Positions 12,601 to 25,493 of a DNA stretch of 64,000 nucleotides are shown piece after piece. The position numbers were made by a program, and so were the translations under genes. The stretch covers positions 169,056 through 233,055 of the forward strand of contig CAJNYU010002044.1 of NCBI GenBank assembly GCA_905331475.1, given 5' to 3'. The notes below the pieces were generated by a model. The model was not told the origin of the DNA, made no database searches, and saw nothing but the letters and a program-made list of their open reading frames with translations. Each line of letters opens with the position of its first letter. The stretch's first letter is position 1. This DNA is from Rotaria socialis (taxonomy: Eukaryota; Rotifera; Eurotatoria; Philodinida; Philodinidae).

Positions 12601-12894
12601 TTTTTTCTTAAAAAATAAGTTTGATCATAAACAAGATTTAGTAGTTTTTATTTCTGTGTCTTCATTTATTGTACAAAAAAAAAAGAAAGAAAAACAAAAG
12701 AAAAGTAGCAAAACAAGGATATATACTTCTATGTTGATGTTCAGGCTCACCGGCAACAAGAACAACAAACACACATCAAGCATTAACAAAAACTGTTCAT
12801 GACGTACAAGATAATTTAAATTTCACTCAGGCATAATATAACTTGTAGATTGATTCGAAAGAAGAAAATATAAAACGACGATGAACGGATGAAA

Positions 12895-15772
12895 TTAATT
12901 AGTAACTGATGAAGGATGATTGACAATTTGAGCAACTATTTACAAAAATGCAAATGAAAATTATTCGAACAATGAATTCTTTCTTACTTACTGTCAACTG
13001 TATCGTTATGATAGTTATTTTCAGATGGTTTTACTAAAAGAAAATGTTATTTCATAGATAGATTGAAATGAATAATATTTACATTCTCGATAAGTAGTAG
13101 TAGTACTTGTTGTAGTAGACGAAGATAAGGATGCATCATCAACAGCTAAATATCAATATAGAATACATTGAAAAGTTTTCTTTATGAATCTACAAGACAA
13201 TATCAAGTTATTCTGATGTAGTTTAAAAAGCTATGTTGCATCATATTAAGACTTCTTTTGCACACATTCTAATCAATGTGAGATCGCTCATAGAAAGTCT
13301 ATAATCAAGCATACTAGTCGAAAAACAATAGTAACAAGACCTATGCATAGTTCTAAGACTTTGCATTTGATTTTACACGGATTAAAACGATTTTTTGGAA
13401 AAACAGAAAATGTAAACATTTTCGTAGTCATCTGTTTCCAGCTTCTTTGTTGATATTCGATATAAGAGTGTAATAATACCTTCAAACGAATAATACTATA
13501 TTATAATCATAAGAGAAGATTGTACAACTCATAATTTTTCTACCACTTTAGCTCGTATAGGTACGTATATCCAAACATTGTAATTAACATGATGAGTATT
13601 TTATCTATTCTATTATAGGAGTGATAATACCCCTCTGAATGTGAAAAATGTGGACATAATTACTGCTTCGTTATACGGACAACGCTTTAGATTCGATATT
13701 TCACTCTTAATCAATGTATTTTCAACTGGCTTTAAGCTACTTGGTAGTTCGTCTAGTAAATAAATGACAGTTTAATGCTGTCTTTGTTAAAGAAAAACAA
13801 ATGAACTAATAGACTATTCTACTGAACATACGACTGGGTTTTGTGATAATATTCTGCTGCAATCGATTGCCGTCAACAATCGATGGTTTTAAACGTAAAG
13901 ATTCTATAATGTCAACAATAGAATCACATGTGAATATTAAAAATATATTTACCCTTTAAACATGTACACGAATCTATTTGATTTCGTAATATATTAAGGT
14001 CTAATTGTAATGCAGTAATAATTATTTTTACCTATGAAAAAACAGGAATTCATTGATCTATCAAAACACAAAAAAAAAGGCTATTTACTTTATCTGATGA
14101 ATTATGTACTAGATTGGTTAGTTCTTGAAAATTTACAACTAATTCTTGTATTTTCTTACTTTGATTAAGATTTTCAAGTTCGTTCTTAAAGTAAAAACAA
14201 AAATAAGAATAATTAATGATTTATTCTGAAATCTTTCTGTTATGATGTAACAATATTTACTCGTAGAGCTTTTAATTCATTATGCCATTTAATTGTACTT
14301 GCATATAAACTTTCATTCAACGAAAGAAGATTTTTTGATAGTTGATTTGAATCCTATATATACAGGAAGAGAAATTGAACGAGACAAAAAATTTCATTTA
14401 AATCTTCAACTTTTTGTGTATTTGTTCGTCGTTCTTGTTCAAGTAAACGTTCAATTAAATTTCTGTCAAATGGTTTTGTTTTATCATGAACAACATCTAT
14501 TGCTTGATTATCAGCATCACGACTTAATTTCTATTAGAGACAGTAAATAAATAACAACAAACAAAATAAATAATTTCATACATCTAATTCATCAGCAGCT
14601 TCAGAAAATTGCGTAGATTTCTGTTCAATATTTTCTAATTTTGATGAAATATCTACATCATTGTCATTATTCATTAGCATCTAAATCAGTAATGGTTTTC
14701 TTTTTATAATATAAAAAGTACATTTATAATTATAAACTTACTTCAGTTTCTGGTCGATTGTGTTTTACTTGATTAAAATCTCTTTGTAGTTTTTGTAATC
14801 GATCATATACAAAGGAGACATTCCAGCGTTCAATTAAATTTAGACGAACTTTTATTTGTTCAATTGTGGATAATATACGATTGATTTCAAAATTTGAAAA
14901 TCTTTTTTCAACTAAATAAAATCATTATTGAATTTTTTAGCATGAAATTTTTATGTTTTTTAAAACAAAAATAATTAAAAATATGACAGCAATCCGAAGA
15001 GACTAGATTCTCGTTTGTAATCATTGTTGTTGATGTTTCAGAAACAAATATTATTCACACGTACATATTATTTGTACTAAAATAAATTTTATCAATGATT
15101 AATAGTAGATCTCAATAGATTTGAACTATTTCTTGATGAAAAACCTATAGAACTACGTTACTCATCTTGAGAAAGTTAACGAAAACAGCGTATGTCAAAA
15201 ATTATTCTTACTTTCATTAACACGCAGAGATAAGTTTTGCACTTCAGCTTTCAATTCAATATTTGCGTAAGCTAATCCAACACTAAAAACCAAGCAAAAT
15301 AAATTTTGAAAAATCTTTCACATTGGATAATAATTTACCAAACGATCATGAATATACAAACAAGAAAAAATGAGAGTAAATGTCGAGTATAGTTACACCA
15401 ACGTCGATATCGCGTTGGATATCTATAGAAATATATGAATAATAATGATATTTGTTTTTCGTAGTTAATTGAATTTATTTACATTTTTTTAGATGAATTT
15501 TTTCTGTTTGATAAAAAGACATCATCTTCTGAACTAAGAGAGAGTTCATTGGATAATCGACTACTACGACGATTAGATATTGATGTTGATGAGCGAAACT
15601 TTAATAAAGCATCAAGTTGTTTGCGTTTTTTCATTTTTTTATTACAATGACGTGGTGGATTATAGGATATGCCAGTTTCTAAATCGTTGATAAAATCATC
15701 CATGAAACGAGTATTATTTTGATCCGATAGATTTTGTGAATTATCATTCAATTTAATTTTAGTAGGAAGCAT
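12895..15772 (-). CDS. EFCAB14: EFCAB14-like type II membrane coiled-coil protein without EF-hands
   Basis: Thirteen exons on the minus strand: 15772-15483, 15422-15339, 15282-15212, 14911-14742, 14680-14582, 14530-14411, 14353-14261, 14184-14089, 14031-13953, 13903-13832, 13145-13083, 13033-12992 and 12935-12895; the sum is 1320 bases, 439 residues. The exon 6 donor (GTTGAA) is weak and the last three exons are less certain; without them the frame stops at 13806. The cytoplasmic N-terminus contains MKKRKQLDALL (about residues 47-57), very like the start of vertebrate EFCAB14. A Ser-rich acidic stretch follows, then one membrane span (about 110-130, LLSFFLVCIFMIVCVGLAY), then lumenal heptad-rich coiled coil with the conserved RWN(V/I)(S/T) region. 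EFCAB14 orthologues end in two EF-hands; here the C-terminus is Ser/Thr-rich (SLSSSTTTSTTTTYRE) with no calcium loop. The function of the family is poorly known. Confidence 0.7.
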
Positions 15773-17428
15773 TATGTTTTTAAGATAATTAAACGATCGT
15801 TTGAGATCGATTGAAATACATCAATAAAAATGAAAAACATCTAAAGACAAGAAAAAACAGTGAAGCGTATCACACTCTTACGGGTACTTGATAAGCGTGA
15901 ATGTCAATGACACAAGAATGCAATTGGGTACTGTTTATAAAGCAATAAAACCTATCAGAAATTTAAAAAGCTAAATTTCAATATTTATTTAAATAGAAAA
16001 GAATATTTATTTGAATAAAACTACGGGTAATAATTTTGGTTTGAATCTTTCTTTTTTTTGCTTTTCTTAACTTCGATTATAAAATATCTGTGACCATTCG
16101 TTGACGTGAATCCTAGATGACAGTAGATACCAACCTAACAGCAATGAATGCTTTTTTATCGATAACTTGTGTGTCCTATTCTAAAATCTCAATAAATGAA
16201 TTATCAAGTTGTTGTTTAACTATTATTCGATTTTATCTATTAATAGCTACTATTTTTTTTACATCTCTGTTAGATTCATCAACATTTCTTTGCCATTCAC
16301 ATCTGAGATCATTGTTGTTTTTATACGATGTGAAGTTTTCTCTTAACAAAAGATTTAGTTTGCTATAGTTATTGTGAATATTAGGTTTTAGAATTTATGA
16401 ATTCGCATTATTCGAATGAGTTTGTTAAGAATGATGCTGTCTCCTTTTATTACGTATATAAAAATGAAGATTATTAGGCGTTGAAGATAATATTGATGAA
16501 TTTGAATTCTCTACTACCGATTGCTAAATATTAATACGAGAGAAAGAAGAGATAGATCCAAGAAAACAAAAGATAACTTTTCATAGAAAAACTGATGCTC
16601 AGGTATCATAGAAAATCATATAGAAATTGAATTTAAAAAATAACGAAAGAAAGCATTTCAATCTTCGTATTCATTTTCTACATGTCCTCATAGTTAGTCT
16701 TTCGACTCGTGTAATTATTTTCTTCCTTTTGTTGTCGAGAAGATATTCGTCAAAAAATATTTCGAAACTAATCTGACTGCAAATGATGATATATGATCTA
16801 TATCAGTCTTACTCAAATGTTTTTTTAACACGATATATAATATTTATTTATGTAGCTGAAATATTGCAGAAATCACTCTTATTTATATTTGTATGACGAA
16901 ATGATATGAATATTCTAAAAAGAAGATTCCAGTGTATATGTTTAAGCACCAAAAGAAGACAAGAATAGATCCCATTAAATCTATTTTTTGTATAGTGATG
17001 TCAAGGAATGAAATCAAAATAAATAACCAATCCCTGGAGATCGAACTTTTTTTGTATTCTCATACAGAACAGATTAGAGCAACACAATACAACAAAAACT
17101 TCAATAGCATTGTTTAGTCTTCTTTTATTAATCAGGCAGGTATTGCGAGTGTAAAACAATGTGAAATTATAATGCATCTTACAGAAATAGCCTTCATCTA
17201 TGGAACATCAATAGAAAAGAGAGGGGAAGAGAGAGAGAGAGAGAAAGTGTGACTGACATGGTTGTCAAACAGTAGGAGGTTTTGTTATTATGCTTAAACT
17301 TCATCTATTGCAGCTCTATATAGAATTCTTTTCAATTTCATAAGCATTATTTTATTTTTATAATTGACAATAACAACAACAACAACAACATCATCAATAC
17401 ATTGACTTGAAATTTTCATTCGTGATCA
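15773..17428. other. Intergenic region between divergent genes
   Basis: 1.65 kb between the EFCAB14-like gene (minus) and the ubiquitin-like gene (plus), so it should hold both promoters. It is AT-rich with a GA run at 17228-17244 and a CAA run at 17372-17390 just upstream of the ATG at 17429. No gene is supported. Confidence 0.4.
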
Positions 17429-20400
17429 ATGGGAACTACTTACGATTATACCTACGAATATGAAGTAACAGATGCAAATAGACATCATCGAAATACTGGT
17501 GGAAATATTGGAAATTATGCCCCGCGAGCTATCGGACACCAACAACATCATGGGATATCAGTTCCACATACAAGTCGTACAGACATGATGGACTCATTAG
17601 CTAATTTACAACGTGATCGAATATGGCATAAACTTTATGATCCTCTTGATATGAATAAAGCAACACACGAAGCTGAAATTCAGGTTTGTTTTTGTAATTT
17701 TATATTTAGCAAAGATAAGCTCGATTCGATCAAGTTTATTATTCAAAAAAAAAAAAAAAAAATTATATATATATTATTATATATATAAAGAAATTGCATT
17801 CATTTACACTAATTACTGTTAATAGTGACGATTATGACACGCTATCATTAATTTTGCTTCATAATTATTGAATTTTGAAGTACAACATGAGAAACTGTTC
17901 AAAATCGATAGTAAAAATGAGTTTTCGACTATTGAAACAAGGTATATATATTTAATACTATGACAGAATTTGAACTTAGACAAATATTATTAGAAAATCC
18001 GCCAAGATGTAATTGTTAAAATATTTGATCTGCAAGATTTTCTTCATATTCGGAAACCACTATTGCATATGATTGGTCGTCACAACAACTAGCAACATAG
18101 ATACGCTTTTTATGTCACTAAGTGACAATCAAATATTGAAAGAAAAAAAGGGAGGGAATATAGGTGAAACCACACTATTCTGATTGTTTTTTTTTCTTTC
18201 TGTTACAGTTAGCTGTCAATTTTTTTTGTTCTTCGCTTATGTCGCTCGTCTACATCAAACAACAAAAATATGATTATAACTAGAAAACAAAAAGAAGAGA
18301 GAAATCCTTTCTTGGTAAATTTGTACCATGCCAATCTTCATGCTATGTTTCCATTATCAGAAGAAGGAAAGAGAGAAAAGAAGAAAGAGCAATAGCGTAG
18401 ATGAAAGAACTCGTTTTTTTTTCTGTTTCTTTCTCTTCATCTAGTGTTCACATAAATTACACACATATTTTAAGAAAAAAAACTATCAAGAAATCAAATA
18501 AATAACAGATAGGTATGTAAGCACCAGAGTTAACTATCTGCTAGTTGAATATCACTATTATATACACACAGGCACATCTATTAAAACTGCACCATGTACA
18601 TGTTTTTCAGCGAGTATGCACGTAAACCGTATGATCACGTAGGCAATGATTTTAAAACGTCTTTTCTTTCTATACAATCATAAGTATAAATAATTGTTTT
18701 CTAAAGAAAATGGCTCGCCGTCAAGATCGTAAAGTAATTAAAATTGAGGCAGCCTATGGATCAGATCGGCAAACATTTATTGTTAAACGTAATTATGATT
18801 TGCGTGTACGTGACGTACAAGAAGATGCAGCAACAACATTTCGAATACCTATTGATCAAATAATTCTCTATTGGAAGGTAAAACAGGATTGCTAATTTAA
18901 AACAGTAATTTCATTAAAAATTTAGGGTCGAAATATTTGTGAAACACCAAATGAATCTTTGGAATCATTAGGCATTGAAAATAATCATACAATGCGTGTT
19001 TGTCGAGGCGATGATCAATCACAACAAAATAGACAACGAGAACTACGTTCTTATCATGGATCTGATCAACAATCTTATTACCCTCAATATCAACAACAAG
19101 TTTATTCAAATTATCCAACAATGTATGATCACCAACAACAACAAAATATGATTAGTCCACGGTAAAAATAATCATTTTTTTAAGTAATTGTTTCTCATGT
19201 AGGAAATCTAAAAAGGTTTAAATAAATAAAAACTATTCTTAATCATTATTTTTTAAACAAACGAGAAAAAATAAGTTATTTATGTATTTATGAAATGCAG
19301 TTCGTATTGTAATTGTACCTGTGCGTACGGGAATTATAACAATTGCAATTGTTGTTGTCATCATGGGTCGTAAGTTTCTTCTCCCAATTTTTCTTTAATC
19401 AACAAATTATATATAATATCATGAATTATTTCTTCCCTCCCTATTACCTATTGCTTCAGGCATTTTCGCTATCGTCCGATTTAAAAAAAAAGACAACACT
19501 AATTTTGTTCCATTTTTTTTCTTTTAAATAAAAACCAACCATCCACTTACCTGCTATATGCTATCGACTAACTAATCCTTCTTTTCTAGCACTAACTATT
19601 ATCAACAACTGACTAGTCCAGGTATACCTGGTGCTGTTACTGCTAACCATGTAGTCAATTTACAAATTGGCTTTGGTGATCGAGTGGAAGGCCTCGTTGT
19701 CGGTCGACCACATCCCATAACAGCGTATGATTTACAAATTGAATTACAACAACGCTTCAATATACCGCTTCTCGAACAAAATGTTTCATATAATGGAATG
19801 TCATTAACTCAATTTCCACCTGATATTTCATTGGATGCTATTGGCATTGTTAATAATTCGTTTATTTCACTTTGGTATAAAAATGCTGTTCACCATAATC
19901 CACAACAACCATCGAATGATTATCATTCTCCAGGACAACAAGCACCAGGACTATATTCTAGTGATGGATCTGTAACAGTACGTAGTAGTGAAAACTCATC
20001 AAGGTAAGATGAAAAGTGAGCAGTGTGTGTGTGTGAATGTAGAAACACAGTCGAAGATATTAGTTGTTAGTTCTCGTGATTTAAAAGGCGAATGAACAAC
20101 AGCAATAGCGGAGACGACATGATCCAAAATACGGGCAGCCACGATGTACTCAAAATTGAAGTATTTCATGGTATGATCATTTTATTTTTCAATATTTTCG
20201 TTTTTTTTTCTTTTATTCTAAAAGAAAAAATATTAACTATCCTTGTTCTATTGTAAGGTTCTGATCGGCATGTACTTATTTTACGTAGCCCAAATAATTT
20301 ACGCGTTATGGATTTAATGGAAGAGTTACAACGTATAACAACTGTTCCAGTTTATACTCAAAAAATTTATTATCGTGGACAAGAATTACAAACAATGAGA

Positions 20401-20511
20401 GAACGTACATTACGCGATGTCGGCATTGATAATAATGCTCAAGTGAGATTAATTGGTGATCCAGTAAAACCACGGTATGAAGCGATGATTACAGGAAATC
20501 GACCTCATTGA
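17429..20511 (+). CDS. Protein with three ubiquitin-like domains and a cysteine cluster
   Basis: Seven exons: 17429-17683, 18707-18877, 18926-19161, 19301-19369, 19590-20003, 20088-20170 and 20258-20511; phases agree and give 493 residues. The first intron is 1.02 kb and its acceptor (TTTTCTAAAG) is ordinary, so exon 1 could instead belong to a separate transcript with an internal ATG at 18710. Three beta-grasp, ubiquitin-like repeats are visible. Repeat 1 is at about 93-170 (KVIKIEAAYGSDRQTFIV ... ILYWKGRNICETP ... SLGIENNHTMRV). Repeat 2 is at about 264-340 (VNLQIGFGDRVEGLVV ... VSYNGMSLTQFP). Repeat 3 is at about 400-480 (VLKIEVFHGSDRHVLIL ... KIYYRGQEL ... DVGIDNNAQVRLIG). None ends in a diglycine, so this is not a conjugated polyubiquitin. 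Between repeats 1 and 2 are a Gln/Tyr-rich linker and a 7-cysteine exon (CNCTCAYGNYNNCNCCCHH) that may bind metal. I know no animal protein with this layout; an adaptor role would be a guess. Confidence 0.75.
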
Positions 20512-23500
20512 AAGAGAAACAATAAAGATAAAACATTATTAAATCATTTTGAGGATATCATATTTCTTTATTATTATTATTTTTTATCAGTTAATCACTT
20601 TTGTTCATCCTATCCGTCCATTCACGTCCCAGAAGAAAAATAAGTTTTGTAAATAAAAATATGAAGAAAAAAATATTCAATTGTTCATAGTTTCTGTTTC
20701 GACAGCAAATATTTTATAGTAAAACTGGTAAATTAGACATGTGCTTTTGTAGCTTATGTCATTGATTTGAAAATGTATTCTACTTACCCAGATTTATTCC
20801 ATTTCAGAGCGAGTCCATGAAGTCTTGCTTAGACCCAAAACTAAAATAATTGTATTAAATATATAGTAATTGATGACAGCGTAAACGTTGGTACGATCCT
20901 GAAAACGATAATAATCGCACACCCATCTCACGTCAACTCTGCACACACAGACCAATAACTACGGTTCATACCTTCAGTTTATTTTTATTAGCTCCTTTTT
21001 TTCCGTTCAATATGATCACCAGTTATGCGATGTTTTTATTCAAGTAATTCATAGTTTTCAATTGAAATAAAAAAAGAAAATCACAAGAATGAAAATATTT
21101 CCTCAATTATGGATTCATGTTTTAAATAGAATCCTTTTACAAATTTTCATGAACATAATGAAATTAGCTATAGTTCAGATAATCTAATCTGTAGATCTAA
21201 CACGAAAATTAAGGTAAATAATCAACTTTTGAAATAGAGAATCTGCGCCAACCGAATAAAAACTTCATTTCATCCAAAACAATGACATTACTTATAATCT
21301 GCGATGAACGAATAATAAAGCAAAATCAATTATTTTTCTTAGTGACGATTTTATGAATATGATCGAATGGATAAAAAAAGAGTCCTTTTTTACAGTTCAT
21401 TTTGTTTATTATAAATTAAACAAATATTTTCTTCAGGCATATTAAGAGTATTCTTTAGTCAGTAGTTAAATATGAAAAAATTTGAATGAATAGAAGAGTA
21501 CAATATTTTAGAAACATTTTCTCTACATAATTACATATATTCTTGCACAATATTTTCAAGCAAATAGGTAACAATTCGATAAGGATTGGGAAGTCACAGA
21601 GAGAATGAGTGCACTGCGAAGGGTTAATTTTCAAGCCAGAAAATTTACGAAAAACACAAAAATAAGAACAAATGCAATGCATCTATAATGCCTTTAGTAA
21701 AATTCACTCAAAATAAAAGGTTCAACTTACATTTAATAAAAAAATTTGAATTCTACACTTGTGTTTTGTGATACATGTACTAAATTATACTAGTTTAGCT
21801 GAGAGGACTGCAAAGTTTCCTTACGAATAGTAGAGATATTAGAGATAATATAATTGATAAGACTTCTCACTTGACACGCTTCAACAAGATAATAAATTCT
21901 ACGGGATGACGTACGTGTGTCATCTATTCTGTTTCAAATAATCTCAAGTAATACTTTACCATGTCATGGCAATGAGTCGTTTTTTAGTGGGAAACTGTAT
22001 TTGTCAACATAGACGTTTTTCTATGAATTGCTCTGGTCAATCATGCTTTACCAACTGCTTGTAGCTTGCTATAGAACAGTACATAGCATTTCCTGAGTGA
22101 CTATACAAAGGATGAGATTAACGGAGAAATATATGTATACGTAGGCATTACTAAAATTGATCAAAAAGCAAATTTAAATTTTTTCTTTCGTATATATCTT
22201 AATAATTGGGTGATAACAAGTTAGTCTAACTTTTACGAAATTGTTATTCTGTGTTCTCTTGTACATCTGTAAAAGAAAATCCAACCTAAAATTCAATTTT
22301 AATTAAAAAATGGACCATGAAAATGATTTTTCGTCGTTCAACAATCGATCAATAAGCATGGAAGACAAAAAAACCAGTCATTCAGCAAATTTACATTTCT
22401 CTTTAAGTTGCGTCTGACTGGATAATTTAAGCTTTATCACATATAAAATAAAAAGTATCTCTCTAGTTTAAACTATTTCACTTCATTTGTATTTGGTGTT
22501 GGTCAAAAACGGAAAAACAACAGCATCTACGTAATATGCTATTCAACTCAAAACTAAGAGTGATCGACTAAAGGCAGCACCATCGGCATGAGAAGGAAAC
22601 GGAAAAAAATTGGAGTAGTTTTATCCAATCTAATAGTTCTTCGTTGTCTTGATGAAATTAAATCTTAGAGAGAGGTGTTCCTAGAAAATAACCATATGTG
22701 AGTATAACGCAAGTCGACTGAAACTTTAAACATATGCCAAGAAAAGGAGAGAGATATCTATAAATGTGTTTTATGATGCAACGAGTCAAAATTCAATCTT
22801 TTTGAAGCTAACGCTAAGGATATAGTATGAAGCGCACACTAAGAAGAACTCAATCTAGCGTTTACTGAGACAACAATCAAACATCGAGGCGTTAATGAAA
22901 TAGTTTGGGGTTGATTTGATTGGCATTGGATGGGAACTCTGATTTTTATGGATATTTCAGTTCAGTCTCTCATTCGCGATAATATATAAAACAGGAGGAT
23001 AGACCTCTTGAGATTGTTGACTTCGTTCATCAAAACGTCCTCTAATTTTTCGTTTTTCTTCGTCGTCTGTTAAATATAACAAATTATTGTTCTCAAACAG
23101 GTAACAATAGTCAAATGTATAGTTTATTACAAAAAAAGAAGTCAAGTATCCCGACGAAAAAGAAAAAGTAACCGAGTCACTTTCTTTGTTGAAGACAAAA
23201 GAAAAGAAACATGAATAATAGGAAAATAAGACGAGTCAAAGGGTTCTCTCTCCCCTTTTTTCCTTGTTACGAAGATTTCTGTTATCGCTGCTGATCTGCT
23301 TTTATGTACTGCCATGTCTTTACTGCCGACGTATGTTTCTTTTCTTTTCTAATGCTCTATATTTGTCTCTTTGTCCTTGCTTCTTTTTTTTTATGTTGCT
23401 CAACTAATGCATAGGATGTGTCCGTGTCCGTGTCCGCATCTTTTTTATGTCTCTTTATGCATGTCTCTTGTTTTGTCCTTGTTTGTTGTCTGTCGGTGTG

Positions 23501-25013
23501 TGCCCATGCATGTCTTATCTTTGATGCTGTCCTGTTTCAGCGGTTCATATCTCTCTTTCTTTTTCCTAACTCATTGTACTATAAGAGCTCATGAAGCCGT
23601 CAGTTAATGCATAATAAAAAAAAGACTAGTCAAAGGGTTGACGAATGTTAGAAGAGAACAGCGAAGTGAACGGACAATATCGAATAGTTATATGCACTGT
23701 ACAAGAAATGACGAATGATCCTCAATTACTTTTAATGGAACACTGCCCAAGAAGTAAATATATTTTATACAATTCATTTTTTCAATTACATGTTGTTGGC
23801 TGTGAAGACATGCTGCGTCATCCATTTGGCTTTCTGTGTGTTAACTATGATGCAAAATATATGTGAAAAACATTATAACAATTTGTGGATTGTGACGTTG
23901 AGAATTCGAAATCCTCGAACTTGTTGTTAGATAGATATTATTTGTGTGTTTTTTTTATGAAGGCTATACGATCCTGCGTGAATCACTATAAGTAAATAAA
24001 TCATTTATATTATTCCTTCACTAGATTTTACTGATCGTAGCTATTATACTCAAAAATGAGGTATTACACTAGCTATAGGACATGAGATAATAGCTTTCAG
24101 ATATTTATCCGTACCGTACTCTATATACACAAAATGACTTTCTTCTTTTAAAATTCAATATGTCGAGTTCCTTGTAGATATCTGCTGTCTGATTGCAATA
24201 TTCGAACAGAGATAGTTGTTGATATATCTATGATTAGTTTTGACAGGGATATATCTCTTTTTTTTCCCTATAGGTCTGTTGATTTATCTAGCGGTTGAAA
24301 TGAACAATCGACTTTCTTTACATATATGAAATGAAAATTTTCTCTTGAATTATTTCATCTTGCAATTTATTTGATTTGGTAGCTTATCTGAAATGCTGAC
24401 CATCGTGCACATCATATAAACTTCTACAGTTTATTGTCCAGTTTCGTCAACTGAAATTATTCACATCACTTCCTCATCATATTTTACTTCTATATTGAAA
24501 GTGATGAAGAAAAATATTTCTTCAGTCTCAGCCCCTTTTCTTCTATTCATCTACTTCAACTCTGAGGGTAAATTTATAAGTAACATGTCAATCGTAACAT
24601 TTCGAAATTGATGCTTTAATGTAACATGCTTGTCAGACGTCCACACATTTTCTATTTTATGCAATAAACAAATACAAACTTTCTTTCGTTTCGATTCTTT
24701 TTATTTTTTTCTGCGATTTATTCCAGAAGCACTTCAGCTCCACCTTATGTAAGCAATACTAACAAATACAGAATTTCGCAATGCCCCTATATATTATTCA
24801 TTCGAATTTATTTTGTGAAAGAAGTAACATCGTTTCGGTCCTGCTGTATAGTTATTACGGTCGATTTAATAGAAAGATATGGCCTCTCATTCTCTTTTAA
24901 CAATAAGATCCATTGACTACTCACGTCTAAATATTTTTAAAATATGGATAGATTCGTTAAATTAAATTTACATTCCAGATAGAATCATCGTTGCAAATAG
25001 ATAGGACGCTTTA
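20512..25013. other. Intergenic region, no gene supported
   Basis: 4.5 kb of mainly AT-rich DNA. Its one distinct feature is a pyrimidine-rich block bounded by 18-base direct repeats at 23228-23639 (annotated separately). A 73-codon frame at 23645-23866 directly after that block has no introns and no recognisable motif. A short stretch near 24725-24750 encoding SAPPY followed by GTAAGC resembles a first exon of a LITAF gene but is out of phase with the exon used at 25120. Confidence 0.4.
23228..23639. repeat. 18-base direct repeats flanking a pyrimidine-rich block
   Basis: AAGACGAGTCAAAGGGTT at 23228-23245 recurs with one mismatch at 23622-23639. The 376 bases between are rich in C and T on this strand (many TGTC, TTTCTT and CTCTCT words) and include three TGTCCG units near 23418-23437. 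The block differs in composition from its surroundings. Confidence 0.6.
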
Positions 25014-25493
25014 ATGAATACCGAAATAATGCCACCACCTCCTTACAGTGCGTAATATGAAATTCAATTTTTCTTCTCACTATGAATTCTGATTTATGTT
25101 CTATACGGCTATATAATAGATGAAAAGGCTGCTGCTCGTTATATATATCAGAGTCCACCACCAATCATGAATCCAACGTTGCAACAACCGGGATTTCATG
25201 GAACAACTATGGGTCCTCTTTCTGAACATCCGATGCAATGTGTTTGCTCTAGATGTGGTGCTTTAATAGTGACACGTACAGAAAAAGAAGCAGGTGTTGT
25301 TACGTGGCTTCTATGTGGTGGTCTAATACTGATTGGTTGCTGGTTATGCTGTTGTTTTATCCCATTTTGTATTGATGGAGCTAAAGTTAGAGAAAAATTT
25401 TAAACGTCCTTGTTATAAATTTATTTCTTATAGGATACGGCACATTATTGTCCGAATTGTGGTAGTTTGGTGGGTGTGAAACATCTTATATAA
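25014..25493 (+). CDS. LITAF-domain (LPS-induced TNF factor-like) protein
   Basis: Exons 25014-25047, 25120-25385 and 25434-25493 give 119 residues. The first donor is GTGCGT, weak but the only one that keeps the frame. The short N-terminus is proline-rich (MPPPPY). The LITAF domain follows: the first zinc knuckle CVCSRCG, then a membrane-inserting hydrophobic stretch (about residues 74-93, VVTWLLCGGLILIGCWLCCC), then IPFC and the second knuckle HYCPNCGSLVG. LITAF/CDIP proteins are monotopic proteins on the cytosolic face of late endosomes and lysosomes; the two CxxC knuckles bind one zinc and PPxY-like N-termini recruit ESCRT or Nedd4-type ligases. Size and residue order fit the family well. 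I would not choose between LITAF and CDIP1. Confidence 0.9.

Noticed and set aside
23371..23607. 78-codon Cys/Leu/Ser-rich hydrophobic frame
   Set aside because: It is a reading of the pyrimidine-rich tract, not a credible membrane protein.
24720..24755. Possible alternative LITAF first exon (SAPPY then GTAAGC)
   Set aside because: It is out of phase with the exon at 25120, so it cannot feed the LITAF domain without another exon.
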